Assembly: GCA_041940385.1 (NCBI GenBank)
Contig: JBGTSD010000036.1
Span: forward strand, 1 to 26,279
Direction: 5' to 3'
Origin: JACVCK01 sp041940385
GTDB lineage: Bacteria > Planctomycetota > Phycisphaerae > Phycisphaerales > UBA1924
DNA: 26,279 nucleotides
Positions 1-6,695 of this stretch are shown in pieces. Every line of letters begins with the position of its first letter. The first letter of the stretch is position 1. The notes beneath the pieces are model-generated. The model was not told the origin of the DNA, did no database searches, and saw nothing but the letters and a program-made list of their open reading frames with translations. A program made the position numbers and the translations under genes.

Positions 1-642
1 CTCACCATGCAGGCCAAGCTCCTGCGCGTGCTCGAGAGCGGCGAGGTCGTGCGCCTCGGCTCCAACGACGCCCGCAAGGCGGACGTGCGCTTCGTCTCGG
101 CGACGAACAAGGACCTGCAGAAAGCAACCGCCGACAACTCGTTCCGGCAGGACCTTTTCTTCCGCATCAAGGGCGCGCACGTGCACCTGCCGCCCTTGCG
201 CGAGCGGCGCGAGGACATTCCGCGGATCGTTCGGCATGCGATCGCCAAGTACGCCGCGGAACTGGCGAAGGACAAGCCCCCGCCGGACATCACCGACGCC
301 GCGATGATGCGCCTGACGGCGTACTCCTGGCCCGGCAACGTGCGCCAGCTCCTCAACGTGGTGCAGAACATGGTGGTCATGGCGCTCGGCGGCGGCGACG
401 CGGCCCTCGACGTCAAGCACATCCCGCCCGAGATCACCACCCCCGACGAGGACGGCCCCGGCGTCCCGGACGACGGCGGCGCCATGGGCTCGCTCGCGGG
501 AACAAGCCTCGAAGCGCTCGAGAAGCGCGCCATCCGCGAGACCCTGCGCCTCACCGGCGGCAACCGCGAGCAGGCGTCCAAGCTCCTCGGCATCGGCGAG
601 CGGACGCTGTACCGCAAGCTCAAGGAATACGGCCTGCGCTAA
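1..642 (+). CDS. Sigma-54-dependent transcriptional activator, C-terminal part (5' truncated by window edge)
   Basis: This is the end of an NtrC-type enhancer-binding protein that uses ATP hydrolysis to open sigma-54 RNA polymerase promoters. The reading frame is open from base 1, so the gene begins outside the window and the ATG at 7 is internal. The visible part of the AAA+ domain has QAKLLRVLE, VRFVSATNKDL, the arginine-finger region FRQDLFFRI with LPPLRERREDI, and the sensor-II motif WPGNVRQL. A variable linker of about 45 residues follows. The last 40 residues form a Fis-type helix-turn-helix (NREQASKLLGIGERTLYRKL). Which input domain it carries (receiver, GAF, FHA or none) cannot be seen. 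It converges on the minus-strand gene ending at 760. The family assignment is firm; the target genes are unknown. Confidence 0.93.
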   Translation, partial: LTMQAKLLRVLESGEVVRLGSNDARKADVRFVSATNKDLQKATADNSFRQDLFFRIKGAHVHLPPLRERREDIPRIVRHAIAKYAAELAKDKPPPDITDAAMMRLTAYSWPGNVRQLLNVVQNMVVMALGGGDAALDVKHIPPEITTPDEDGPGVPDDGGAMGSLAGTSLEALEKRAIRETLRLTGGNREQASKLLGIGERTLYRKLKEYGLR

Positions 643-650
643 CGTGTTCT

Positions 651-754
651 CGGAAGCCGCTTCTGAGGAGTCCTCGACGAAGAAGCGGATGGCGTCGATG
701 AATCGTGTCGCTCGATCCAACTCTTCGTCGAGGACTCCTCAGAGTTGGCTTCCG
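651..754. repeat. Long imperfect inverted repeat between convergent genes
   Basis: Positions 663-683 and 722-742 are a perfect 21-bp inverted repeat around a 38-nt centre. After a four-base interruption the pairing resumes outward, with 651-658 matching 747-754 over 8 bp. The centre pairs only partially. Each 21-bp arm also contains a small palindrome, GAGGA-G-TCCTC or its complement. It fills most of the 117 bp between the stop codons at 642 and 760. It could be a two-way transcription barrier or a small non-autonomous palindromic element. There is no T-tract of the usual intrinsic-terminator kind and no clear target-site duplication. Confidence 0.8.
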
Positions 755-759
755 TTGAA

Positions 760-1377
760 TCACTTCGCCCTTCGCGCCGACTCCGTCATCGCCCGCGCCA
801 ACTCCTGCACGCTGCGCTTCGCGAGCTGCACCACCTTCGGCCCGCTGTACAGCGTCGAGACCTTGTGATCGAGCTGCGTCCCGCCCCAGTTCGCCACGCG
901 GTCGGCCCAGTCCATGTTCTTCTTCGCCTGCGGCCCCGTGTGTGTGCGCGTCCCGTCGACCATGCGGACCTCGAGCCGCCCGTTCACCAGCGCCTCGAAC
1001 TCCGTCCGCGCGTTCGGCGAGCCGCCGACGACCACGAGGCGCTTCCAGCCCACGGCGCGGAACGCCTCGACCATCTCGTCCACGGCCGCGCGGTTGGTGG
1101 AGCCGGAACACACCTCGCAGTGCGCCGGGTCCAGCGCCTGCGCCACCTCCCGCCCCGCGGCCACCGACGGCGCCCGCTCGCGGCAGTCGCCACGCGGACA
1201 GACACGGATGAATTGCGACGAAAGGACTTCCCCCGCGCGATCCACCTTGTCCTCGCTGATGTTCGGCTTGGCGACGCGCGAGATGTCCGCATCCTCCAGC
1301 GCCTGGAGCAGCGCCGCCTGCCCGGGCGCGAAGCCCAGGCGCGCGAGGAGTTCGTCCTTGGTGATCGCGCTCGCCAC
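760..1377 (-). CDS. Hypothetical protein with a CxxxxC...CxxC cysteine cluster
   Basis: I do not recognise a named family. The 205-aa protein has C60-x4-C65 (CPRGDC) and C87-x2-C90 (CEVC), which could bind zinc. Next comes a segment shaped like a Rossmann strand-turn (KRLVVVGGSPNARTEFEAL, residues 103-121). Near the C-terminus a conserved-looking stretch reads ADRVANWGGTQLDHKVSTLY. That arrangement vaguely resembles DUF2325-type nucleotide- or nucleic-acid-binding domains, but the resemblance is only suggestive. The chosen start is GTG at 1377, four bases past the stop of the upstream cyclase gene, so the two are probably translated from one transcript. No signal peptide or membrane segment is visible, so it is probably cytoplasmic. 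Confidence 0.72.
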   Translation of the reverse strand: MASAITKDELLARLGFAPGQAALLQALEDADISRVAKPNISEDKVDRAGEVLSSQFIRVCPRGDCRERAPSVAAGREVAQALDPAHCEVCSGSTNRAAVDEMVEAFRAVGWKRLVVVGGSPNARTEFEALVNGRLEVRMVDGTRTHTGPQAKKNMDWADRVANWGGTQLDHKVSTLYSGPKVVQLAKRSVQELARAMTESARRAK

Positions 1378-1381
1378 GCGG

Positions 1382-2059
1382 CTAGTTCTCCACGCTCGCG
1401 TAGGCGCGCACCGGGAACGAGCCGAGCCCCTCGAAGCGCGCGGGCGCCGCGGTGAAGCGGAAGCGCTTGCCGATCAGACGCTCGAGGCCGGTCAGGTTCT
1501 CGACGATCGGGATGCCGGCGCCGAGCAGGATCGTGTGCGCGGGGCGTCGGGTGTCCTCGAAGTTGTCGGCGTTGATCGCGTCGAGCCCGAAGAGCGCGGC
1601 CTTGTGCTCGGCGAGGTACGCCCCGGCGGACTCGGAGAGGAACGGGTGCGAGTTGTCGCGGTAGTGGTCACTCTCCCACCGCTGGTCCCAGCCGGTGCAG
1701 ACGAGGAGCGCGGCCGCGCGGAGGTCCAATCCTTTCAAGTCGGCGACGTCGATGGAGCGGCGACCGGCCGCGGCGGGCTTGCGGAAGTCGAGCACGACAC
1801 CCGGAAGATCGGCGACGGATTCGAGCGGGATGTTCCAGACTCCCGGGAGTCCTTCGTGGCGGTGCCACGGCGCGTCGAGGTAGGTGCCGGTGTTCTGCAC
1901 GACCTCGACGGACGCGATCTGGAAGGAGACGCCCTGCGCGTAGCGCGCCGCGGACTGTTCGCGCGTCCAGACGTCGCGCACCACCGGCGTCGGCAGGCGC
2001 GGGTCGGTGATCATGCCGTGGGAGATCGTGTGGCTGAGGTCGATGAGCGTTCGCGCCAT
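1382..2059 (-). CDS. Cyclase-family protein (kynurenine formamidase-like fold)
   Basis: The 225-aa protein belongs to the cyclase/KynB family, whose members are metal-dependent amide or ester hydrolases. It opens with LIDLSHTISHGMITDP, typical of the family. Further typical stretches are LLVCTGWDQRW, LFGLDAINADNFED, HTILLGAGIPIVENL and the C-terminal FTAAPARFEGLGSFPVRAYA. The family metal-binding pattern HxGTHxDxPxH appears here as NTGTYLDAPWH (residues 56-66). D62 and H66 are kept, but the first two histidines are N56 and Y60, so classical kynurenine formamidase activity is doubtful. The open frame extends upstream to 2254, but ATG 2059 is the start that fits the family N-terminus and has a TACAGT box 7 nt before it. 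It is divergent from cstA. The substrate is unknown. Confidence 0.85.
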   Translation of the reverse strand: MARTLIDLSHTISHGMITDPRLPTPVVRDVWTREQSAARYAQGVSFQIASVEVVQNTGTYLDAPWHRHEGLPGVWNIPLESVADLPGVVLDFRKPAAAGRRSIDVADLKGLDLRAAALLVCTGWDQRWESDHYRDNSHPFLSESAGAYLAEHKAALFGLDAINADNFEDTRRPAHTILLGAGIPIVENLTGLERLIGKRFRFTAAPARFEGLGSFPVRAYASVEN

Positions 2060-2066
2060 GGGCGGC

Positions 2067-2072
2067 ACTGTA
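2067..2072 (-). promoter_or_regulatory. -10-like box TACAGT, 7 nt before the cyclase start codon
   Basis: On the minus strand TACAGT lies 7 nt upstream of the ATG at 2059, where a -10 element would place the transcription start at or next to the start codon. No SD sequence and no clear -35 are visible. The same arrangement precedes three other genes in this window. Confidence 0.4.
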
Positions 2073-2129
2073 CTTCCCGAGTCACGACTTCCGGGGGCGG
2101 GGGGCTTCCCTTTTCTTGAGCGATCGGTC

Positions 2130-4469
2130 ATGATGGTCGATATGGATGCTCTGCTGCTCGCCCTGACTGCCGGCGGGCTGCTCCTCGTCGCATACTTCAC
2201 GTACGGCCGCTGGGTGGCGAAGCGAGTCTTCACGCTCCGAGAAGACTCGCCCACCCCGGCTGTCGTGTACGAGGACGGGCGCGACTACTGCCCGACGAAG
2301 AAGTCGATCGTCTTCGGCCACCACTTCACGAGCATCGCGGGGACCGGTCCGATCGTGGGCCCGGCGATCGCGGTGATGTGGGGCTGGGTGCCCGCGGTGA
2401 TCTGGGTGTTGGTCGGCGGCATCTTCATCGGCGCGGTGCACGACCTGGGATCGCTCGTCGTGTCGCTGCGGAACAAGGGGCGCACGGTCGGCGACATCGC
2501 GGGTGATCTGCTCGGGCCGCGGGTGCGGCTGATCTTCCTGCTGGTGCTCGCGATGGGGCTGTGGATCGTGCTGGCGATCTTCGGGCTGGTGATCGCGAGC
2601 GTGCTGCGCCAGTTTCCAGCGGCGATCTTTCCCGTGATGTTCCAGATCCCGCTGGCGATCGTCATCGGGTTCATGGTGCATCGCAAGGGCGGATCGATCG
2701 GGCTGGTGAGCATCGTCGCGCTGGCGCTGATGTACGCGAGCGTGGTCTTCGGCGATGCGTCGTTCGGGCCGACGATCGGGGGGCTGCACGATTTCAATCA
2801 GTGGCTGGCGGCGCAGCCGCTGTGGGCGTGGACGGCGGCGCTGCTGGTCTACTGCTACATCGCGAGCGTGCTGCCGGTGTGGCTGCTGCTCCAGCCGCGG
2901 GACTACATCAATGCGCTGCAGTTGATCTCCGCGCTGGCGCTGATCGTGGCGGGGCTGGTGGCCGCGGCGATCTTCGGGGGGAAGCTCGAAATTGCCCCGG
3001 GGGAAATCGAGCGGATCCCGCTCGAGATCGTGGCGCCGGCGGTGAACTGGCAGCCGGCGGGGGCGCCGCCGATCATCCCGCTGCTCTTCATCACCATCGC
3101 CTGCGGCGCCATCTCGGGCTTCCACTGCCTCGTCAGCAGCGGGACGACGAGCAAGCAGCTCAAGAAGGAGACGGACGCGCTGCCGGTGGGTTATGGATCG
3201 ATGCTGACGGAGTCGTTCCTGGCGATCCTGGTGATCATCGCGTGCGTGGCGGGGTTGGGGCTGGGGATGACGAAGCCGTTCGTCGCCACTGGATACATGG
3301 TGGGCGATGGAGTATTCGGTTCAAGGCGCCACGATATCAGCACACAGACCTTCCCTGTCGGACAATCGCAATACCTTCTCATCATGGCGACTGCCCGTGC
3401 TGCAGACTCTGGCGATCCGACACCGGGGACAAGCAGCGATTCGTTCTGGTTCCATTCAGAATTGGAATCTTCGCCAGGCGCCTTTTCGAAAGCACGCGAG
3501 GTCCAAGTACCTCAGTTTGCTAGCGAACTGGCCGCAGGAGAGCCAGTTCATGTCGAGTATGGAACGCTCAGAGTCAGCATGGCCGACGGTTCTACGTCTT
3601 TGACCGGCCGTCTCGCATTCCTGAAGCAGTACGAATCCTGGGGCGCTGCGGGCGGGCTGGCCGCGACGGTCGGCGCGTTCGTCACCGGCGCGGCGAATCT
3701 GGTGAAGGCGCTGGGGGTGCCGGAGGGGATGGCGATTGCGCTGATGGGTGTGCTCGTTGCGTCGTTCGCGGGGACGACGATGGACACGGCGTGCCGGCTG
3801 AATCGGTACGTGGTGCAGGAGTTGGCACGGACGTTTCTGCCGCGGCGGGGCGCGCTGGGGTGCGTGGCGTGCGGGTACGACCTGTCGGGGGTGATCGACG
3901 GCAAACGGGTGGAGGCGCACGCGGAGGCGGTGGCGATCGTGCGCTGCCCGGAGTGCGGCGCCGAACATCCGGAGCACGAGGTGTATCACCACGACGCGAC
4001 GGACCGCGCGTGGCACGCGGCGTCGGCGCTCAATCCGTTCAAGTGGCTCGCGACGGTGCACGGGGCGACGCTGTTCGCGGTGGTCGCCGCGGCGATCCTC
4101 GCGGCGATCCCGGCGCAGGGTCAGGCGTGGACGCTCGCGAACGCGGGCAAGGGCGGGATGATTCTGTGGCCCTTGTTCGGCGCGACGAATCAATTGCTCG
4201 GCGGGCTGGCGTTCATCGTGATCGTCGCGTGGCTGCGCGTGAAACGGAAGCCGACGTGGATGATCTGGCCCGCGGCGGTGTTCATGCTCATCGTGCCGGC
4301 GTGGGCGATGATCTGGCAGGCGTTCGTGGGGAACGCGGACTCGCCGTCGTGGTGGAGCGCGAAGCAGTGGGCGCTGGTTGGTGTCGCGGTGGTGGTGCTG
4401 GTGTTGGAAGGGGCGCTGGTTTTGGAGGCGGGGAGGATGGCGGGGCGGTTGAAGAGATCGATCGCATGA
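2130..4469 (+). CDS. cstA: Carbon starvation protein CstA-type transporter with two soluble inserts
   Basis: This is an inner-membrane carrier of the CstA/BtsT family, known for uptake of pyruvate or peptides. Of the possible starts, ATG 2130 puts the first membrane helix (ALLLALTAGGLLLVAYFTYG) right at the N-terminus; the frame runs open upstream opposite the cyclase gene. Family motifs include IVFGHHFTSIAGTGPIVGP, AVHDLGSLVVSLRNKGRT, VLPVWLLLQPRDY, FITIACGAISGFHCLVSSGTT, VASFAGTTMDTACRLNRYV and the late WPLFGATNQLLGGLA. At 779 aa it is longer than E. coli CstA (about 700). Two inserts account for this: a soluble stretch of about 100 residues at 391-490, coded by DNA of distinctly lower GC, and a zinc ribbon with C578-x2-C581 and C606-x2-C609 before the last membrane block. 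The reading frame is intact throughout, so it is probably functional. Confidence 0.93.
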   Translation: MMVDMDALLLALTAGGLLLVAYFTYGRWVAKRVFTLREDSPTPAVVYEDGRDYCPTKKSIVFGHHFTSIAGTGPIVGPAIAVMWGWVPAVIWVLVGGIFIGAVHDLGSLVVSLRNKGRTVGDIAGDLLGPRVRLIFLLVLAMGLWIVLAIFGLVIASVLRQFPAAIFPVMFQIPLAIVIGFMVHRKGGSIGLVSIVALALMYASVVFGDASFGPTIGGLHDFNQWLAAQPLWAWTAALLVYCYIASVLPVWLLLQPRDYINALQLISALALIVAGLVAAAIFGGKLEIAPGEIERIPLEIVAPAVNWQPAGAPPIIPLLFITIACGAISGFHCLVSSGTTSKQLKKETDALPVGYGSMLTESFLAILVIIACVAGLGLGMTKPFVATGYMVGDGVFGSRRHDISTQTFPVGQSQYLLIMATARAADSGDPTPGTSSDSFWFHSELESSPGAFSKAREVQVPQFASELAAGEPVHVEYGTLRVSMADGSTSLTGRLAFLKQYESWGAAGGLAATVGAFVTGAANLVKALGVPEGMAIALMGVLVASFAGTTMDTACRLNRYVVQELARTFLPRRGALGCVACGYDLSGVIDGKRVEAHAEAVAIVRCPECGAEHPEHEVYHHDATDRAWHAASALNPFKWLATVHGATLFAVVAAAILAAIPAQGQAWTLANAGKGGMILWPLFGATNQLLGGLAFIVIVAWLRVKRKPTWMIWPAAVFMLIVPAWAMIWQAFVGNADSPSWWSAKQWALVGVAVVVLVLEGALVLEAGRMAGRLKRSIA

Positions 4470-4510
4470 ATGGCGCCGCTCCGCGGCTCATATGACTTCT
4501 GCGCATCGCA

Positions 4511-4549
4511 CCCCGGCCTTACGGCCGGGGCTATCCCGGCGCGCCGGGA
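4511..4549. repeat. Hairpin with TTAC loop followed by a 16-bp palindrome
   Basis: Positions 4511-4518 and 4523-4530 form an 8-bp GC stem (CCCCGGCC/GGCCGGGG) around a TTAC loop. Next to it, 4534-4549 is a perfect 16-bp palindrome, TCCCGGCGCGCCGGGA. Both lie just downstream of the cstA stop, in the gap between convergent genes. No T-tract follows either, so they are not textbook terminators. They look like REP-type palindromes or RNA 3'-end stabilisers. Confidence 0.7.
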
Positions 4550-4572
4550 CGGCGTTGCCGCGCAGGAGACGG

Positions 4573-4607
4573 AGCACCGACCGCTCAGAGCCGCGGTCGG
4601 TGGCACG
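4573..4607. repeat. 35-bp hairpin-forming direct repeat, copy 1
   Basis: This is the first of two 35-bp copies; the second starts 50 bp later and 33 of 35 positions match. The unit is itself an inverted repeat: CACCGACCGC (4575-4584) pairs perfectly with 4593-4602 around an 8-nt loop. Confidence 0.75.
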
Positions 4608-4622
4608 AGGAATCGACGCTGA

Positions 4623-4657
4623 AGCACCGACCGCGCAGAGCCGCCGTCGGTGGCACG
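4623..4657. repeat. 35-bp hairpin-forming direct repeat, copy 2
   Basis: This copy ends at the base adjoining the stop codon (4658) of the minus-strand secreted-protein gene. It differs from copy 1 at two positions, and its stem has one mismatch (4632 against 4645). Two copies with a 15-bp non-identical gap do not make a CRISPR. The pair looks like a local duplication of a palindromic element. Confidence 0.75.
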
Positions 4658-6658
4658 TCAATAGCGCGACATGAGGTCGGTGATCTTCTGGCGTTCGCGC
4701 TGGTTCTTGGTTTCGTCGGCGAGGGATTGGAGCCAGGTGCGGAGTTGCTGGCTGGATTCGCTGCGGCGGAGGACGGGGAGGAGTGTTTCGGCGTCGTCGG
4801 CGGCGGCGTGCTTGCGGACGTTGGCCTTGAGGACAGCCGCGGTGCGCGTGTCGGGGGGGTTCAGCGCGAGTCGTGGGCGTGCGGCGAGCCAGAGGGTGTC
4901 GACGTAGAGGTCGTCGTTGCGAAGGTTCTTCGGGAGGGATTCGAAGGCCGCGACAGCGCCGGGGACGTCGCCGGCGCGGATGAGCGCGAAGAAGCACGCG
5001 GCGGCGAGGTCTTCGCTGGCCTTGTGCGCCGGGTCGGCGAGCGCGGTGGTGAAGAGCCGTGCGGCGTCGGCGTCGCGCCCCATGAGGACGAGCGTGCGCG
5101 CGGCGTCGGGGAGGCGGCGCTCCTGGATGGCGGCGCGGAGTTCGACGGCGAGGGGCGCGGCGTTGTCGAGCGCGGGCACGCCGGGCTTGTGGCGGGGCAG
5201 GTCGCCGTAGATCAGCAGCGGGTCGCCGAAGTAGTTGAGCTTCCAGGGCTCGACCATGTCGTAGCGTGCGGCGATGGCGAGGGGCGCCTTCTGGAACCAG
5301 CGGCGGACGAGGACGGCGGGGGCCTGGAAGGCGCTGAGGTAGGGCTCGTCCACGGAGCCGATGTAGGCGTAGGCGCCGCGGTCCATCCAGCGCGCGGCGA
5401 TGGAGCCGGCGTCGTCGGGATTCTGCGCGGAGAAGGAGTGGATCATGTGGACGACGGCGGGGACGCGCAGCATGGGGATGTCCGCGGCGTCGAGATCGTC
5501 CTTGAGGAGTCGGAACCAGCGGCGCTGGCCGGAGGAGTTGACGTTGATGAAGCCGGCGTCGACGCCGGACGCGGCGCGGGTGCGCCAGGCGTTCCTGCCG
5601 ACGGAGGGCGGGCGGTCGGTGACGACGTTCAGCGTGGCGCGGCGGAAGATCTCGACGGCGCGCATCACGTCGTACGTGTTCAATTCCGGCTTGGACTCGT
5701 AGCCGTCCACGAGCCAGGCGGACCTGGGGTCGAGATAGAGCGAGCACATGGCGCGGTAGACGCTGCCCTGCGCATCGCCGGGGAGCATGCCCACCCAGCC
5801 CCAGCGCACGCGCTGCTCGGTGCGCGCGAGGCAGTCGGTGAGGGCGAGCGGACCATTCGGCGAGGCGACCTTGGTCGGCACGCTCATCGCGATGGTGTAG
5901 GCGTCGATCACGTCGCCGACGCCGAGGAACGCGAGTTCCTTCTCCTGGCAGAGCGTGGTGACGGCGCCCTCGATGGCGCCGGCGAGTTCGAGAGCGATCT
6001 CGCCGCCGAGCTTCTGCGGTTCGGCGTCGACCCAGGCGATGGGCTGGCCATGGCCCGCGGCGAGCGCGAGGCCGCCGGCCCACGCGGGGTCGTGGATGGA
6101 CATCGCGACCACGCCCATCGGCGCGAACTCGAGCTCCTGCCAGCGGGCCCAGAGGCCTTCGGCGTTCTCGGCGCCCCAGGACTGCGCGAGCGCGTCGTCG
6201 ATGCGCTGCTGCATGACCTCGATCGCCTGCGCGTACATGTTCCCCGTGCCGGGCCAGCGGAGGACGGCGTCGGGCGTGTAGGCGCGGACGAAGCGGGCGA
6301 TGTTCTCGCGGGCGCTGTCGGAGCCGTCGTCGATGAGGATGGGGAAGCGCGCGTCGGTCGTCCACTCGGCGATGGCTTCGACGAAGACGGAGGCATCGGG
6401 CACGATGACGACGGCGCGATGGGTCGGGATGTTCTTGCGGACGAGCGCGACGCGGACGCCGAGGCGGATCTGCGGCGGGAGCGAGGCGAAGTCGAAGCCG
6501 AGGTCGTTGCCCTGCTCGACCTGCTCGGCTTTCTCGAGGTCCTCGGGCGTGGGCTCGGGCTGCGCGGGCGGCGCGGCGTCCTGCGCGCCGGCGAGCGAGA
6601 CAGGTCCGAGAAGGGCGAGAAGAGCGGCGAAGCGGTGGAGACGCGGCATGTTCTTCAT
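4658..6658 (-). CDS. Large secreted protein of unknown function
   Basis: The 666-aa protein starts with a signal peptide (RLHRFAALLALLGPVSLAGA, cleavage near AGAQD), then a Pro/Glu-rich linker, so it is exported. I do not recognise a named family. Residues about 70-130 (AVVIVPDASVFVEAIAEW, PILIDDGSDSARENIARF) have the alternating strand-helix pattern of a Rossmann-like or cell-wall-binding-2-like module. A later block reads FINVNSSGQRRWF, VPAVVHMIHSFSA, YAYIGSVDEPYLSAF and LNYFGDPLLIYGD. It loosely recalls gingipain-like or TIGR03790-type secreted proteins, where a GDPLL motif closes a caspase-like domain. The last 150 residues are helical and repeat-like. The start at ATG 6658 is chosen for the signal peptide; the frame extends upstream into the neighbouring gene. 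It lies 37 bp after the preceding gene, probably in the coaD operon. Confidence 0.85.
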   Translation of the reverse strand: MKNMPRLHRFAALLALLGPVSLAGAQDAAPPAQPEPTPEDLEKAEQVEQGNDLGFDFASLPPQIRLGVRVALVRKNIPTHRAVVIVPDASVFVEAIAEWTTDARFPILIDDGSDSARENIARFVRAYTPDAVLRWPGTGNMYAQAIEVMQQRIDDALAQSWGAENAEGLWARWQELEFAPMGVVAMSIHDPAWAGGLALAAGHGQPIAWVDAEPQKLGGEIALELAGAIEGAVTTLCQEKELAFLGVGDVIDAYTIAMSVPTKVASPNGPLALTDCLARTEQRVRWGWVGMLPGDAQGSVYRAMCSLYLDPRSAWLVDGYESKPELNTYDVMRAVEIFRRATLNVVTDRPPSVGRNAWRTRAASGVDAGFINVNSSGQRRWFRLLKDDLDAADIPMLRVPAVVHMIHSFSAQNPDDAGSIAARWMDRGAYAYIGSVDEPYLSAFQAPAVLVRRWFQKAPLAIAARYDMVEPWKLNYFGDPLLIYGDLPRHKPGVPALDNAAPLAVELRAAIQERRLPDAARTLVLMGRDADAARLFTTALADPAHKASEDLAAACFFALIRAGDVPGAVAAFESLPKNLRNDDLYVDTLWLAARPRLALNPPDTRTAAVLKANVRKHAAADDAETLLPVLRRSESSQQLRTWLQSLADETKNQRERQKITDLMSRY

Positions 6659-6695
6659 GGTACTGGCGAGGTTTGGCGATGTTCGCGCGGCGGCG

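Noticed and set aside
2082..3125. 347-codon open frame on the minus strand opposite cstA
   Set aside because: It is the Arg/Asp/His-rich shadow expected opposite high-GC coding DNA; cstA on the other strand has clear family motifs throughout.
4573..4657. Two similar palindromic 35-bp units considered as a CRISPR array
   Set aside because: Only two copies, a 15-bp gap instead of a 30-40 bp spacer, and no cas genes.
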